Source of the DNA: Prorocentrum cordatum
Lineage: Eukaryota; Sar; Dinophyceae; Prorocentrales; Prorocentraceae
Length of the DNA: 64,000 nucleotides
Reading direction: 5' to 3'
NCBI GenBank assembly: GCA_963575745.1
Contig: CAUYUJ010009446.1
Location: forward strand, 1,228,759 to 1,292,758
Shown here: in pieces, positions 21,565 to 32,945 of the stretch
How the letters are laid out: the number at the start of each line of letters is the position of its first letter
How positions within the stretch are numbered: the stretch's first letter is position 1
Translations under genes and position numbers: made by a program
Notes under the pieces: model-generated
The model's database searches: none
What the model was told of the DNA's origin: nothing
Seen by the model: only the letters and a program-made list of their open reading frames with translations

Positions 21565-22044
21565 CAAGGAGAGCCGCTCTCGAGGGAAGACAGTATTTTG
21601 ACTCAGGAGACGAACCCTCCGCTGAAGCGAATGGGCGACGATGAAGAATCGAGGCCAGCCAAGGTGGCCAAAACTGAGAAGCCCATACACGCTGGCGAGG
21701 AAGCGATCCCTTCGGACATTTCAATTTCCGATGCGCCCGTAGATGCCCCGTGGGGAGGCGGTTCCTCGGGCTCTGGTGCCGCCGATGGCGATCCGAGCGG
21801 AGATGCTGCCTCAAATTGCCCCGCCGCCCGCGCAACCGGGGGTTGGGGAATGTCGTCTGGATCGGGATCCGGCGGTGGAAGCGCCGGACAGAACCCTGGC
21901 GCTCCGAACGGGGGTGGGGGTGGTGACCCACTTCGGGCATCGGGCCCACCTGGACCTCCTCTTTCGGAAGGAATGGGTGGTGAGTCCGACCCGCCTTATT
22001 TGGCGCGTGGCATATGGAATGTGCTACAACACAGGGAGCAGAGA

Positions 22045-22066
22045 GGGGCCGGCACAGCCGCGCCCC
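22045..22066 (+). other. ACA-loop hairpin with 1-base bulge
   Basis: Outer stem GGGGC/GCCCC, inner stem CGGC/GCCG, loop ACA, C bulge on the 3' side. It encodes Gly-Thr-Ala in the open frame. Confidence 0.7.
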
Positions 22067-22493
22067 TGAACGACGATGAAGTACCAGATGAATGGGCTCG
22101 TTGTATTAAGGAGATAGTCGCGCTGTATGCTGACGTAGTCCATCCTGACCTTCACATGTCGTTGGGATGGCTTAATGAACAGAAGATGTCCGGCCATTAC
22201 GAAATTGGCTGAAGTGCATGGTCACGGGTGGGTTCCCTACATTGATGAGGATCTGACCGACATGATGCGGACCGGTAGACACCCGAGGGATTTCTTCCGG
22301 CCTCTGGCCCAAACCATTCACGAAGGGCACATTTTCCATCCATGTAGTCTCTGATTCGACGTGTAAGTTTAATGATGTATACGACAAGAGACTTGGTGGC
22401 TTTGGGAGCCCCCAATATTTCATGCGGGAGAGTCTCCAGGGTATTAGGGCGCATATATAAAGGGGGACGCGTGAGGACCAACGCCCCTGCATC

Positions 22494-23308
22494 ATGATGA
22501 AACAAGATTTGTGGAATAATCATGTCTCGAACCACACGGGAGACTTCGTCCCAGGTCAAGACGCGCCTATGCAGTATATGTTTTGGTCCATGAACGGTAT
22601 TTCTGATGGAACAAAGAAGGGGGATGCTGAGCCTCAAATGCTAATCTCATTGCTCGGCCCTTTGTTTTTGAAACAGCCGAGAGAATGATCGATGAGGCGG
22701 TGAATCGTTCCGAGACGGGAGCGATCCACATATTTTACGTTGGCGGAGATCATCGACGTTGGCAATCGGAAAGTGGTACATTCAAGATGAACGCCACGTG
22801 GGATGACATTGCCACTTTGCTGCGGGCACGCATGAAGCAGCGCGCTGAACGGTGCAAGGCTGCGGGGATTCAGCCTAAGATAATGATTCTGGACGGCGCT
22901 TGTTTGCATCGGAAATTGCGTCACACCCCGCACGATGCATGCCATTTCGTTGATAAACATGAGTCTTGCACGTTAGACAGAGATGGTACAGCGGTCAGAG
23001 TTCACGGGGGTGAAATAACGGCTGATCACATGATGAAACCAGCAAAGCTCGCGGCCCGGTTCTTCTGTCAACCCTCTGGCGGGACAGCCGCCCAGGGGTG
23101 GATCTGCGAAAACGAACTGCGAGCAGACGGGTTTGCGAAGACAGAAGTTACATATGAGGAACATGTATCGAATTGGACCAACTGGTGTCCTACTGAGAAC
23201 GGTACTCCGACTCCGATATTGGGAACGCTCTCTTTTGCTGATCGACTTACGCAATTCCCCGTCGCCGCGACTGGTACAGGACATGGAGCGCGACATTCCT
23301 TATTCTGA
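22494..23308 (+). pseudogene. Unplaced two-frame ORF, about 270 codons
   Basis: A 64-codon frame (22494-22688) passes by a small overlap to a 207-codon frame (22685-23308). The latter is well structured: Ile-His-Ile-Phe-Tyr-Val-Gly-Gly-Asp-His-Arg-Arg-Trp, Ala-Thr-Trp-Asp-Asp-Ile-Ala-Thr-Leu-Leu-Arg, Ile-Leu-Asp-Gly-Ala-Cys, and Ala-Cys-His-Phe-Val-Asp. His, Asp and Cys positions look like those of an enzyme or zinc fold, but I do not know the family. The hairpin at 23073-23098 lies inside and encodes Gly-Thr-Ala. Confidence 0.4.
23073..23098 (+). other. ACA-loop hairpin with 7-bp outer stem
   Basis: Outer stem CCTCTGG/CCAGGGG (one T-G pair), inner stem CGG/CCG with a G-G mismatch next to the ACA loop, C bulge on the 3' side. 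Confidence 0.6.
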
Positions 23309-23486
23309 CCAGCTTGGCGAGATTTCATTTCGAAAGGAAAAAGGCATGATGCGCATTTGCAATGGATCGAATTCCATTTCTTTCTACCATTTCTTTCTAA
23401 GAAGGAGCTTGCCGCACATTCCCGGCGCGCCTCCTGAGGGACGAGACATGCGTCGTGCCGGAGAAAAGATCTCCATTTAGCAGTTT

Positions 23487-23925
23487 ATGCAACAAGCGAT
23501 AGATACTTTGGAAGCATCTCAACCCAGTTTTCGGCCCCCCGCTCAGTCTGCCAAACGGATGGCATGGCGAGCCTCGGGGGCACGGCCCGTGACTAGGCAA
23601 GATGACCATTTGCAGGTCAGCCCCGCTGGAGCGGCATCAGCCGCTAGCCCTGCCGGCACAGCCGCGCAGTGTCCGAGCGACGCAGGGGGGCCAGTTGGAC
23701 CTGGCACAGCCCAGAGTTCAATCAAGAAGGGCGCGATCAGTTGAACCTGTTAGAGTACTAACCGCTGTTTCCCCCACGGTCCATTGGGAGAAAGTAATAA
23801 AAGAAAAGTGCCCTGAGTTCAAATCAACACCGCTGGGCAAGACAAATTATAAGTATCCTCCAGTTGGGCCTATAATGTTCGCAGATGGCCTGTCAAGTTG
23901 TCACATCAGTCAACGATTGGAGTGA
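23487..23925 (+). pseudogene. Ala/Gly/Pro-rich linker ORF with hairpin cluster
   Basis: An 85-codon frame (23487-23744) overlaps another (23602-23925). The composition is that of a flexible linker. Three hairpins lie within 85 bp: AGCGGC-ATCA-GCCGCT (23630-23645), one at 23650-23669, and CT-GGC-ACA-GCC-C-AG (23701-23714). Confidence 0.35.
23650..23669 (+). other. ACA-loop hairpin with 1-base bulge
   Basis: Outer stem CTGC/GCAG, inner stem CGGC/GCCG, loop ACA, C bulge on the 3' side. It encodes Gly-Thr-Ala in the frame 23487-23744. Confidence 0.7.
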
Positions 23926-24014
23926 CTGAAGGAGTTGGAGGATCTGCAAGAGCCATCTCCCTGAAGCCCTAGAACGCAAGAGAGCTGGCTAAACGCCTCT
24001 ACAGCAAGACCAAA

Positions 24015-24614
24015 TTGTGGCCAGGAGAAGAAGACTATGACGAGTTGTTGCGAAAGATAAGGAACAATGAGACATTCGTGCGTAGCGAAGCATACGATCG
24101 CTCGTGCGTAGCATCGAACGGAGAAGCGTGGTTGGCGGAGCAAGTGCTTCAAGACAGTACGAAGCGACCGGTACTGCCTGCGGAATATGTGATCCCGAAT
24201 TGGGCAACATTTTTCATTGCGCGACGTGACCGCACGGTGTCGGGGGAACCGAGGACGATTGTTGATCGCACCATGTGGGAAAAGGCAGCAATCATTGAAC
24301 ACGAAGAAAGCGAGCAATGTGTCCAATTGGCGCTACCTCTTAAAGTATAAGAGGATAAAGTGGCAGAGTTGGTTTCGGGCCAGAATTGGACAAGGCAGTC
24401 CCACGGAACATCCGTTGGGGCGCTCCATTCAATCCTCGAAGGGTACCTAATCCTTCCCTCGGACCCAGAGTATGGGGAACATGTAAAGAAGACAAGCGTC
24501 GGAACATATTCCCTTGCATGCCCTGAAGATTATCCTTCGACCCACCTGCGGTACACGATGGCGGAAGAAACTTTCAATGATGGGCATTGGAACTCTGCGG
24601 AAATTATATTTTAG
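24015..24614 (+). pseudogene. Possible ADP-ribosyltransferase-fold protein, broken
   Basis: Two frames join near 24350: 24015-24350 (helical, Asp-Tyr-Asp-Glu-Leu-Leu-Arg-Lys) and 24360-24614 (84 codons). The second has Ser-His-Gly-Thr-Ser at residues 14-18, Ala-Leu-His-Ser-Ile-Leu-Glu-Gly shortly after, then Gly-Glu-His, Gly-Thr-Tyr-Ser, Thr-His-Leu-Arg-Tyr and Phe-Asn-Asp-Gly. His-Gly-Thr followed by a helix with Ile-Leu and then a Tyr-containing strand is the pattern of the NAD-binding part of the ART/PARP-like fold. No catalytic Glu could be assigned. The link is by pattern only, with no search. Confidence 0.3.
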
Positions 24615-24650
24615 AATTGTCCAAAATCCGTTACTCGTGATGGTGGCCCA

Positions 24651-25628
24651 ATGCAGGAATGCATTAAAAGTACCGATCAGGTAGTAATGGCTGAGAGACG
24701 CATTTGCCATTGGCACCCCGCCGCGTTCTCTGCGTACGGGGGTGGCGCTCGGACGATGTTGCGAAATTTGTTGGAAGAAGGCGAAGCTGTCGACAAGGGT
24801 GTCAATGTTGAGCGGTCGAAGAGCACAGAGAGAGCTGACATGATAGACAAAGTCAGGAATCAGCAATGCCAGTGGGTTTCCGATCTCTTACCAATAGATT
24901 GGCATGGAAATTGTTCGCCGCACCATGAGCATGATCCTTCGATGGAGAACGCGTGGGGTTATTTGGAGAGTAGAGGCTGCGAGCTCAATTTCGAACACCC
25001 GTTTTTGGACGGAGCATGCGAGGGGAGAAAGCGCACAGCTCATGGCCAAGTAGAGGCTAAGGCCAAGCCACGGGCGCAGCCGGCGGGCGGGTCTGCCTCT
25101 AGCGCGGCCAAGCCGCCCCCGCGTTTTGGTGATGCCCAGGAACCGCAACCTCCGCTTAAATCAGTTAGACCTCTTGTGCCGCCCATTCCTAAAGGCCAGG
25201 GAGATATGACGGCTGCGGGGTCGGATAGCGACTCTCAGGAAGGGGCCCTGCCTCCTGCGGCGCCGCCGCCAGGAGACAGGAATCCTTGGGAACCATTGTC
25301 AGACAATGCATCGAAGCCGCTTCCGCCCCCATCTGGACCTACTCCGAAGTCCCTGGCCAAGCCAAGTGAATCCGATCAGACGCCAAAGGGAGGGGCAAAG
25401 GCGCCTCTATCAGACATCCGGCCCCAATGCACACCCTCTTTGAGAGATGCTCCGCCTACAGAACCAGCGGACGCGCCGGGTGCCGGAAGTTCGAAGAATT
25501 CGACTATAACTCCGACGCTTCTTCCAAAGGACCCTCCGCGATTCGATCTCCAAGATGACAAAAAGGCACTTGGCACTCCCGCGGAGGCGCAGCAGGAGCA
25601 GCCCGGCACAGCCGGAGCTAGCCAGTAA
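24651..25628 (+). pseudogene. Unknown ORF with Pro-rich tail, 325 codons
   Basis: Residues 1-125 are globular (Cys-His-Trp-His-Pro, Asp-Leu-Leu-Pro-Ile-Asp-Trp-His-Gly-Asn-Cys, Ala-Trp-Gly-Tyr-Leu). From about residue 130 it is Pro/Ala/Ser/Gly/Lys rich and ends with the hairpin at 25600-25619, encoding Pro-Gly-Thr-Ala-Gly. No family recognised. It follows the ART-like piece within 40 bases and may continue the same protein. Confidence 0.4.
25600..25619 (+). other. ACA-loop hairpin with 1-base bulge
   Basis: Outer stem AGC/GCT, inner stem CCGGC/GCCGG, loop ACA, A bulge on the 3' side. Confidence 0.55.
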
Positions 25629-25705
25629 ATTATTGAAGTGAGTGCCCCAGAGGGACTCAGAACTGTCGTGCTTGACTTGCCGGGCCCCTTCCTGCGGAAC
25701 CGGCT

Positions 25706-26771
25706 GTGAGTGGCCCGCAGCCCCCCCAGCCAGAGAGGTTTGATGAGGGTGGCGGAGTTGGGGAGAAGTCTAATTTTGATGTGTTAATGCCTCCAACTGG
25801 TCTCGAGGACAATGGCCCTGTGTCAGTAGTCGTCAAGCTGGTGCGAGATCTTTTGGTTATACACTTTGGATCGCAATCGAGCCGAACACATTTGTCACTT
25901 CGCAATGAGCTAATGTTGCTCTGGCAAGCCCGCCCTGGCGGACTCCAGCTTGAAGGTGTTAGAGGCAACGTTTCTGAGAGTGACATGATAACCTGGACAC
26001 TTCGCTATATAAAACAAGCAGATGGAAAGAGGAATGAACCCACTGAGTACTCGTTGCCTGATAAAAGTTTGGCCCATTGTTTGCGCAATGTTCTCTAAGT
26101 TCGCTGCCCGAATATCATTCATTCGGGGGGGGTTCCAAACGCCAGAATGGTCGTTGACCCTGCGGCGTTGAACGGTGCAACCGGGATCGACGAAGGGTCG
26201 GCCGCTGCGAAGACGGATGGAGAAGGCGACGCGAGATCTGCGGAACCGCAAGACAATATACTGAGGATCCCCTGAGCTGGGGAGAAGTCTCATTTGCCAA
26301 TCACGGAAGACGTTGATGCAGGTACTAGTCCAGGAGTCACAAATTTGTTCTCGCGCGTAACTCTCCCGCCGACGCCTGATCATAAGCAGCTCCGTCCTGA
26401 GGAGCAAGACCCTCCAGGTCGAATTGGGATTGCCAGTCATGCAAGATGTGGTACTGATGGGGGCCTTTTGTATTTTAATCAACAACAACGAGAGAACGCT
26501 CGTGATGGAACGAGTGACGAAGTCCGAAAGCAGGTCATTGAAGCCCGCAAGGCTGGCCCAGTGCCCCCCCCGCATCGCAGCTGTTCGTGGGCGTGCCTAT
26601 CATGCGATCAAGGAGCACGCACGCATGGTGCACGACTCATTTTTTGCGCTGCTTGGGGAGCTAGAGGTAGAAGGATTTGACCAAGCAATCAAATTTCTTC
26701 AAGCGGAGTTTGACTCGGATGACAGACCAGATATCACCCCCCAGGAGGCCTACAATGCATTTTCCCCCTAG
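25706..26771 (+). pseudogene. Unplaced + strand ORFs
   Basis: Frames 25706-26098 (130 codons), 26294-26680 and 26424-26771 overlap in different phases. The first has Val-Ser-Val-Val-Val-Lys-Leu-Val-Arg-Asp-Leu-Leu-Val-Ile-His-Phe. The last is a mixed helical stretch ending Gln-Glu-Ala-Tyr-Asn-Ala. The minus-strand frame of 221 codons at 25910-26575 is more likely a shadow. No domains recognised. Confidence 0.3.
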
Positions 26772-26845
26772 TACTGCCGAATGACGCTACAGGCGCAGAC
26801 GAGGAAGCAGAGGCAAAACTGTTAAAGCAGGGCCAAAGGTCCGCC

Positions 26846-27676
26846 ATGCTGGGAAGCTCAGAGTTCTGGAGAAAGCGCAGCCACCGAACGCACGCCCATG
26901 CGCAATGTGTAGGCGAGTGCGCGGTGCACATGGCAAGACCTTGCGTCGAATGCGCCCGGCCATCTGGCGGGTGGGTGCATGTAGGCGACCCCATTCGGAA
27001 GATGACGAATGATGGAACCACGCGCGCCACTACTGCCCCAGCAATACATGACCTGGCAATGCTGCCATCGAGAGAAATTGATGTTCTAGGCGTAAGGGCC
27101 GATGGCGTTCTGGTTCTTGATGAGACAAAGATACTGGAGCACTGGCGGTCTTCTCTGAACCCAGACGCCTCGCGCGACACAGTCGTTGATGAGGAAAACG
27201 GAGACATAGTTATCGCCACAGATAGAGCTGAACGGGCTTCCAAGCCCATGCCAGTGTCCTTTCGTGCATGTCAAGGACACTCTTGCCTTGCCCGCAGCAT
27301 AGAACGCATGTATGCGCCTTGCGTGTTTGGGATGGCGCGATGCCGCGGGCATTTGCTACGCGATACGTCCGTAGAAACCATCAAGGAGTCCAAGTTTGGA
27401 TCAGGGACTATTAAGTACCCGAATAAGCTTAGTGGATTGTGCAAAGCACATGGATACGGACTTCTCAGATTGATACCGACGAGGCATGAGTTCCCCGCGG
27501 AGTATGCTGAGCACGTCCCTCACTGGCTCAGCCAGCGGAAGCGCGGTGAAGCTCCACCCGCCAAGGCATATCAGGCCGAGGGCTTTACCCCAGCCGGCGG
27601 TGGGCCCCCAACTCAGGGAACTTGGCCTCGCGCCATCACCTTGTTTTTCTGGAAAACTGATGCGACGCATCCTTAG
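26846..27676 (+). pseudogene. Tpt1/KptA-like RNA 2'-phosphotransferase domain, candidate
   Basis: A 276-codon frame. Residues 76-100 (Ile-Asp-Val-Leu-Gly-Val-Arg-Ala-Asp-Gly) are followed by Glu-Asn-Gly-Asp-Ile-Val and Arg-Ala-Glu-Arg. Residues 140-146 read Arg-Ala-Cys-Gln-Gly-His-Ser, the signature of Tpt1/KptA (Arg-Ala-x-Gln-Gly-His-Ser). Tpt1 removes the splice-junction 2'-phosphate from tRNA using NAD. The downstream His-Gly-Thr motif is not intact; Arg-Asp-Thr-Ser-Val-Glu-Thr-Ile-Lys-Glu-Ser near residues 172-182 may be its remnant. A Cys/His-rich amino end (residues 14-37) could be a metal site. A hairpin at 27168-27194 encodes Asp-Thr-Val in this frame. Confidence 0.4.
27168..27194 (+). 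other. ACA-loop hairpin
   Basis: Inner stem CGAC/GTCG with ACA loop at 27175-27185; CCTC and GAGG at the ends can pair across an internal loop. Confidence 0.5.
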
Positions 27677-27712
27677 AACTGGCAAGATATTGTCGTCTTC
27701 AGTGGACGGGTA

Positions 27713-28466
27713 GTGACCCGCCTGAGGTATCGCATCTGTCGCGATGGAACTCTTGTGGCGACAGGGCAAGCACGTTTCAATGACACTTCCCGTATTGTGC
27801 AACTGACATTGGTTGAGCAGAATGCACGCAACGCACAGCAGATGATCTGGAACTCGATATTTTCACGAGAGTGGTCTGCGTGGGGGGTTGCTTTCTCGCA
27901 TGGCACAAGCAGCATGGATCTGTTCTGACGAACAAGTGGCCGATGTAGGGCAGAGTACACTGTCCGAAGGAGAGAAGGCCCTCATCACGCGGAGAATGTG
28001 GACAGACGATGGGAGGTACATTTGCAATCGTTACCATGCCGTGAGAGCTGGTTTCGGATATTGTTCACAATGCCTCGCCCCTGTCGCGTATAAAACAAAC
28101 GTCAGAGTGAATTACTCACAACCGCCTGGAGAAAATGCATTGGTTGCTGCATGGACGAGCCTGGGGCTGTCTCCACGTCTTGATGCCGCCCCAAGAGGGG
28201 AGGACCGATCCAAGATCATCTCCAATCGGCTGAAAGCAATGAACAAGAGCTCTGTTGATGCATTAGAAAACTTGAACAAAGCTGAACAACGCCAGCGCAA
28301 GTGGGTTAGTCAGGAACGCATGCGTTCCCGGGCTGCTTTGGCAGGTTGTACGTTCATGGATTCGCAGCCAGGGACCGCCCCTACCTGGAGACCCGACAGC
28401 GCCTCGTCACAGCCGCCGGCGCGTCGTGAGCCATACTTCCAGTATCTGGAACCATTCGAGCTTTGA
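27713..28466 (+). pseudogene. Unplaced ORF with Cys-x2-Cys, about 240 codons
   Basis: Frame 27713-27928 overlaps 27888-28466 (192 codons). The second contains Arg-Tyr-Ile-Cys-Asn-Arg-Tyr-His and, 15 residues on, Tyr-Cys-Ser-Gln-Cys-Leu-Ala, which could be a zinc ribbon. A Lys/Glu/Arg helix follows. Not recognised. It ends at TGA and a new frame opens within 5 bases. Confidence 0.35.
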
Positions 28467-28469
28467 TTC

Positions 28470-29437
28470 ATGGACTGGCTAAAGCACAAGCATGGGGATA
28501 ATCACTCCGCCGCTGCCCAGTGGTGGCCATTAATTTGGACACCAAATCTGGACCAATACGACCGTCCTATGAGATGCCGTGCGCTTGCCGTTTTCGATAG
28601 GGAGCATGTTAGTGCCGAACAAATTCGCCCGGAGACGGGCTGGGACCATTGGGGACAAGAGATGGAAGAAAACAGAGTAATCATTCCATCAATGCGAGGG
28701 TTGACGGATAACTTGAATGCAGCCAGCCGAGCGTCTGCGTCGAACCAAATAGGATATATAGATTTCCGACTCGTTGCTGAACTTCATCATCGGCCAAGCC
28801 GTAATGATGATGTAATATCTGCACGTGAAGAGAACGTTGCGACGTCGGACGGCATATGCAATCAACATATAGTCCAGCGTCATCCGCTGACTGTTCCGAC
28901 CAGAGCGCTGCCTTTTGGGCTTGATTTGATTACCATTTCCGACTGCATGTCTAGCTATGAATGCAACAATGACACACACGAGAGGCCGGAAGTTATCAAA
29001 ATTGCAACATAATTTGTTTTTGAATATGTATCGTCAGTTCCAACTACGACGCCGTTGGACAAATACATCATTCATGATGTACCGCCGGGATTATCCGAGC
29101 TTGTGAAAAGAGTATGGAATCAACCAGGCGATCGAATCCCCACTCATGGAAGATGGGGGTGGATTCTGTTAGCTGTACGCGAAGTAATAGTCTTGTTCAT
29201 GTCCGCGGGAATCAATGTTGCGTTTCTGGCAAATGAAGTGCAGCGTGATCCGCGGTCCAGTCAAATCATGCAAGATGTTTATGCTTTGGGTTGTCGGATA
29301 CGATCCGCGGTCGAGGCATTTGACATATTTGATTCGGCGAAAGGATTAGGAAATGAATCGTCAGAGACCGTACGACGGAATTGTCCAGGCATTCAAGAGG
29401 CGATGGTTGTTATACGCACGTTTACGGAATTTCAATT

Positions 29438-29447
<10 letters not shown>
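28470..29447 (+). pseudogene. Terminal unplaced ORFs of the + strand train
   Basis: Frames 28470-29012 (180 codons) and 29055-29447 (130 codons) have balanced composition (Trp-Trp-Pro-Leu-Ile-Trp-Thr-Pro; Gly-Arg-Trp-Gly-Trp-Ile-Leu-Leu-Ala-Val-Arg-Glu-Val-Ile-Val-Leu-Phe). The hydrophobic stretch in the second is short for a membrane helix. The second frame runs into the inverted-terminus repeat that starts at 29438, whose TAG stops it, so the repeat probably inserted into the coding region. Confidence 0.35.
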
Positions 29448-30709
<1,262 letters not shown>

Positions 30710-30809
30710 TCGCACTGGGATAAATTAGCATCAATATCTGTCTTACCACCAGCCTTTTGGGAGTCTTCAATGCTGACGCTGCGGCCCAGCCAATTCTCCA
30801 ACAGAGACA

Positions 30810-31523
30810 ATGCCAGCCGAGTCTCCAGCAGATGCTGCAACCACAATCGTTGAAGAAAACACCCCGAGCGGCACCGCCGCCCCGGGACAGCGAACTCAGC
30901 GATACCCTCGCCCAGCATCGAGGCCGATGTACCGGGATGGAAGGCAGTCTTATCGGGCCGCCCCCTATGCGCTTGTGCCCGCCGGCCCAGTCGCGTCGGG
31001 CACAAATGCTGGCTGGATCGACTATGACAGAATCCAGTCGCGGGCGGGTGAATCTTGGACTGATGGGCCTATCCCTAACAGACTGGCTGTAGGGCAGGGT
31101 GGCGGCCGCGCGAGCGATGGCGGCGGCCCCGGGCCGGCCGTGGACGGCATCTACGACGCGACCGTCGACTTCGAAGACAAGAGTGAGAATGGAGAAATTC
31201 AAGGATACTATGTACAGGTATCCCGGCATCAGCGAGTCACTGGCCATAGCAAAACATGCCAGTGGTATTATTTGAACGAGTACAACGACAAGATCAAGCG
31301 TGACTCTGGGATGCCAAGTACCCTGCCAGAGCCTCCACCGCCGCCTACGTCGAAGGCGAGGCCGCAGGAGAAGGGCCAGGGCACCAGTGAGCCAAGCGGC
31401 TGGAGTTCAAGCAGAAGAGAAGACAGACAGGAAAACTACTCCAGGGATCAGAACCAGTGGCGCTGGAGCAACAGTGATCCCTGGAACGATTCTCGTGAAT
31501 GGAGAGGTCGCTGGCGAAGGTGA
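30810..31523 (+). CDS. Hypothetical protein, 237 codons, uninterrupted
   Basis: Starts at ATG 30810 and ends at TGA. Residues 1-60 are Pro/Ala/Gly/Arg rich, including a Gly-Thr-Ala at a GCGGC-ACC-GCCGC hairpin (30868-30880). A Gly-rich link follows, then a globular part (Ile-Gln-Gly-Tyr-Tyr-Val-Gln-Val-Ser-Arg-His-Gln, Cys-Gln-Trp-Tyr-Tyr-Leu-Asn-Glu-Tyr-Asn). The last 60 residues are Arg/Ser/Trp/Gln rich and could bind RNA. No stop or frameshift is seen over 711 bases, unlike neighbouring ORFs. It may be the final gene of the element or a separate gene; function unknown. Confidence 0.4.
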   Translation: MPAESPADAATTIVEENTPSGTAAPGQRTQRYPRPASRPMYRDGRQSYRAAPYALVPAGPVASGTNAGWIDYDRIQSRAGESWTDGPIPNRLAVGQGGGRASDGGGPGPAVDGIYDATVDFEDKSENGEIQGYYVQVSRHQRVTGHSKTCQWYYLNEYNDKIKRDSGMPSTLPEPPPPPTSKARPQEKGQGTSEPSGWSSSRREDRQENYSRDQNQWRWSNSDPWNDSREWRGRWRR

Positions 31524-31788
31524 TGCAGCGCAATGGAACCAGTGCGACATAGCCGATGCTGGTCCACAATGCATCGTGGAGCGGTTGCACCAGGTGTGCA
31601 CGGGCATTGTGGCCTGAGCTGGAAATATCAGTTCAGGCGGGGAACGTCGGGTTTCTTCGGCCTTCCGCCCCCTGGCAACCACCGCTGCACGGTAAAAGGC
31701 TTTTCGGGTTCGCTCCAGTGGCTGTACATCTGTACAGGCCAGGTGGGTTCGGGGGTCGGGGCGGCTCTACGGACCCCGGCGCGGGGGT

Positions 31789-32099
31789 AGTCAATGCACC
31801 CCTTCCGCACCACCAACCTTTCGCCTTGCCTGCTCTCCTCTCCTTGCGCGCGCTGCCTGTCGTACTGACTGACTACTTCTGCTTCTGCAGCAATATTATT
31901 TTGGCTCTAGGGAAGCGGAAAAGGAACGAGCCTGCGGCGCGCGCGCGTGCGTCGGCCGGCGGGCCGGCCTCTTCCCTTCAGTGTTACTTTAGTGTATGTT
32001 TGACGGCATTATCCCTTCTTCCCCATGTCTTCTGCGGAGCCCACTGACCATAAGATATTATCGGAACGTCTTGCAGGGATTATGAATATCCAGGCAAAA
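31789..32099 (+). repeat. LTR-like direct repeat, right copy
   Basis: Matches 1653-1964 from AGTCAATGCACCCC to GGCAAAA with scattered substitutions and small indels. The two copies start 30.1 kb apart. Confidence 0.65.
31898..31910 (+). other. Possible spliced-leader relic
   Basis: ATTTTGGCTCTAG differs at one base from the last 13 bases of the dinoflagellate spliced leader (ATTTTGGCTCAAG). The rest of the 21-22 base leader is not conserved. Confidence 0.3.
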
Positions 32100-32216
32100 T
32101 ACTGTTTGCACCACATAGCTGCACCACATGACTTTCATCATATGGTTTCCATCACATGGCTCGCACCACGTATTCATTTTGGCCAGGAAGCCCGTACGAT
32201 GCACCCATACATGTAA
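32025..32216 (+). pseudogene. ORF1 amino-terminal fragment, second copy
   Basis: Same start as the ORF at 1890 (Met-Ser-Ser-Ala-Glu-Pro-Thr-Asp-His), here without the early stop and reading Ile-Leu-Ser-Glu-Arg-Leu-Ala-Gly-Ile-Met-Asn-Ile. Similarity to the left copy ends after about 25 codons; the remainder is His-rich sequence from local CACCACAT repeats. Confidence 0.4.
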
Positions 32217-32219
32217 CAC

Positions 32220-32945
32220 TATTTATATACACATACACACGTGAATACATGCATATTTGCATGCATGCCCGCATGGATGTATGATTACATGCATGCATGT
32301 ATGGATGTACGTTTGCATGTATGCACGTATGTACGTATGTGCACGCATGCATGCATGCATGTCGCCATGTATGTATGCATGCATGCATACGTGTATGCAT
32401 GTGTGTATGCATGCAGGTATGTGTGCAGGCATGTATGCTTGCATGCATGTATGTATGTATGCGCACATGCATGCATGCATGCACGTGTATCTATGTACAA
32501 ATTCAAGGATGGATGAATGTATGTCTGTAGGTAGGTCGGTAGATAGGTAGGTGGGCCAGTCTGTAAGTTTGTATGTCTGCATTTCTCTCGGTATGTATGT
32601 CTGTCTGTCGGCCTGTCTGTCTGCATGCCTGTCTGTCTGTCTGGCCGCCTGCCTGGCAGCCTTTGTGGATGTGGGTATGTATGTCTGTGTGTATGTATGT
32701 AGGAAGGTACGTCTGTGTGTATGTGAATATCTAAAAATGTGTGCGCATATGTGTGTGCGTGTGTATGCCTGTATGTACGTGTGTATGTGTGTATGTGGTC
32801 ATATATGCATGCATGTATGTATGTATGTATGTATGTATGTATATGCATATATACATTTGTATATGTATGTGCATATGTGTACACATGTATACACGTACGA
32901 ATGTACACATGTATGTATGTAAGTGCCCATGTGTCGTTGCATGCG
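32220..32945. repeat. ATGC/ATGT-type microsatellite block
   Basis: CATGCATG, ATGTATGT and CTGT repeats over about 725 bp. Open frames (Cys/Met/Tyr/Val) are artefacts. Confidence 0.9.

Larger units (their letters stand above)
21268..22212 (+). pseudogene. Gly/Ser-rich ORF of unknown function, 314 codons
   Basis: The longest open frame of the unplaced train. Residues 1-70 look globular (Trp-Ala-Gly-Tyr-Phe-Val-Arg-Val-Lys, Trp-Gly-Thr-His-Phe-Ala-Val-Pro-Val). Residues about 75-95 are Lys-rich and could form a nuclear localisation signal (Thr-Lys-Lys-Ala-Lys). Residues 150-235 are a Gly/Ser/Pro/Asp linker. The tail (Glu-Trp-Ala-Arg-Cys-Ile-Lys-Glu-Ile) is again globular and ends at TGA. The layout, globular then Gly-rich linker then globular, is like that of the gag ORF at 10735. 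It carries hairpins at 21372-21382, 21543-21564 and 22045-22066. Confidence 0.4.
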
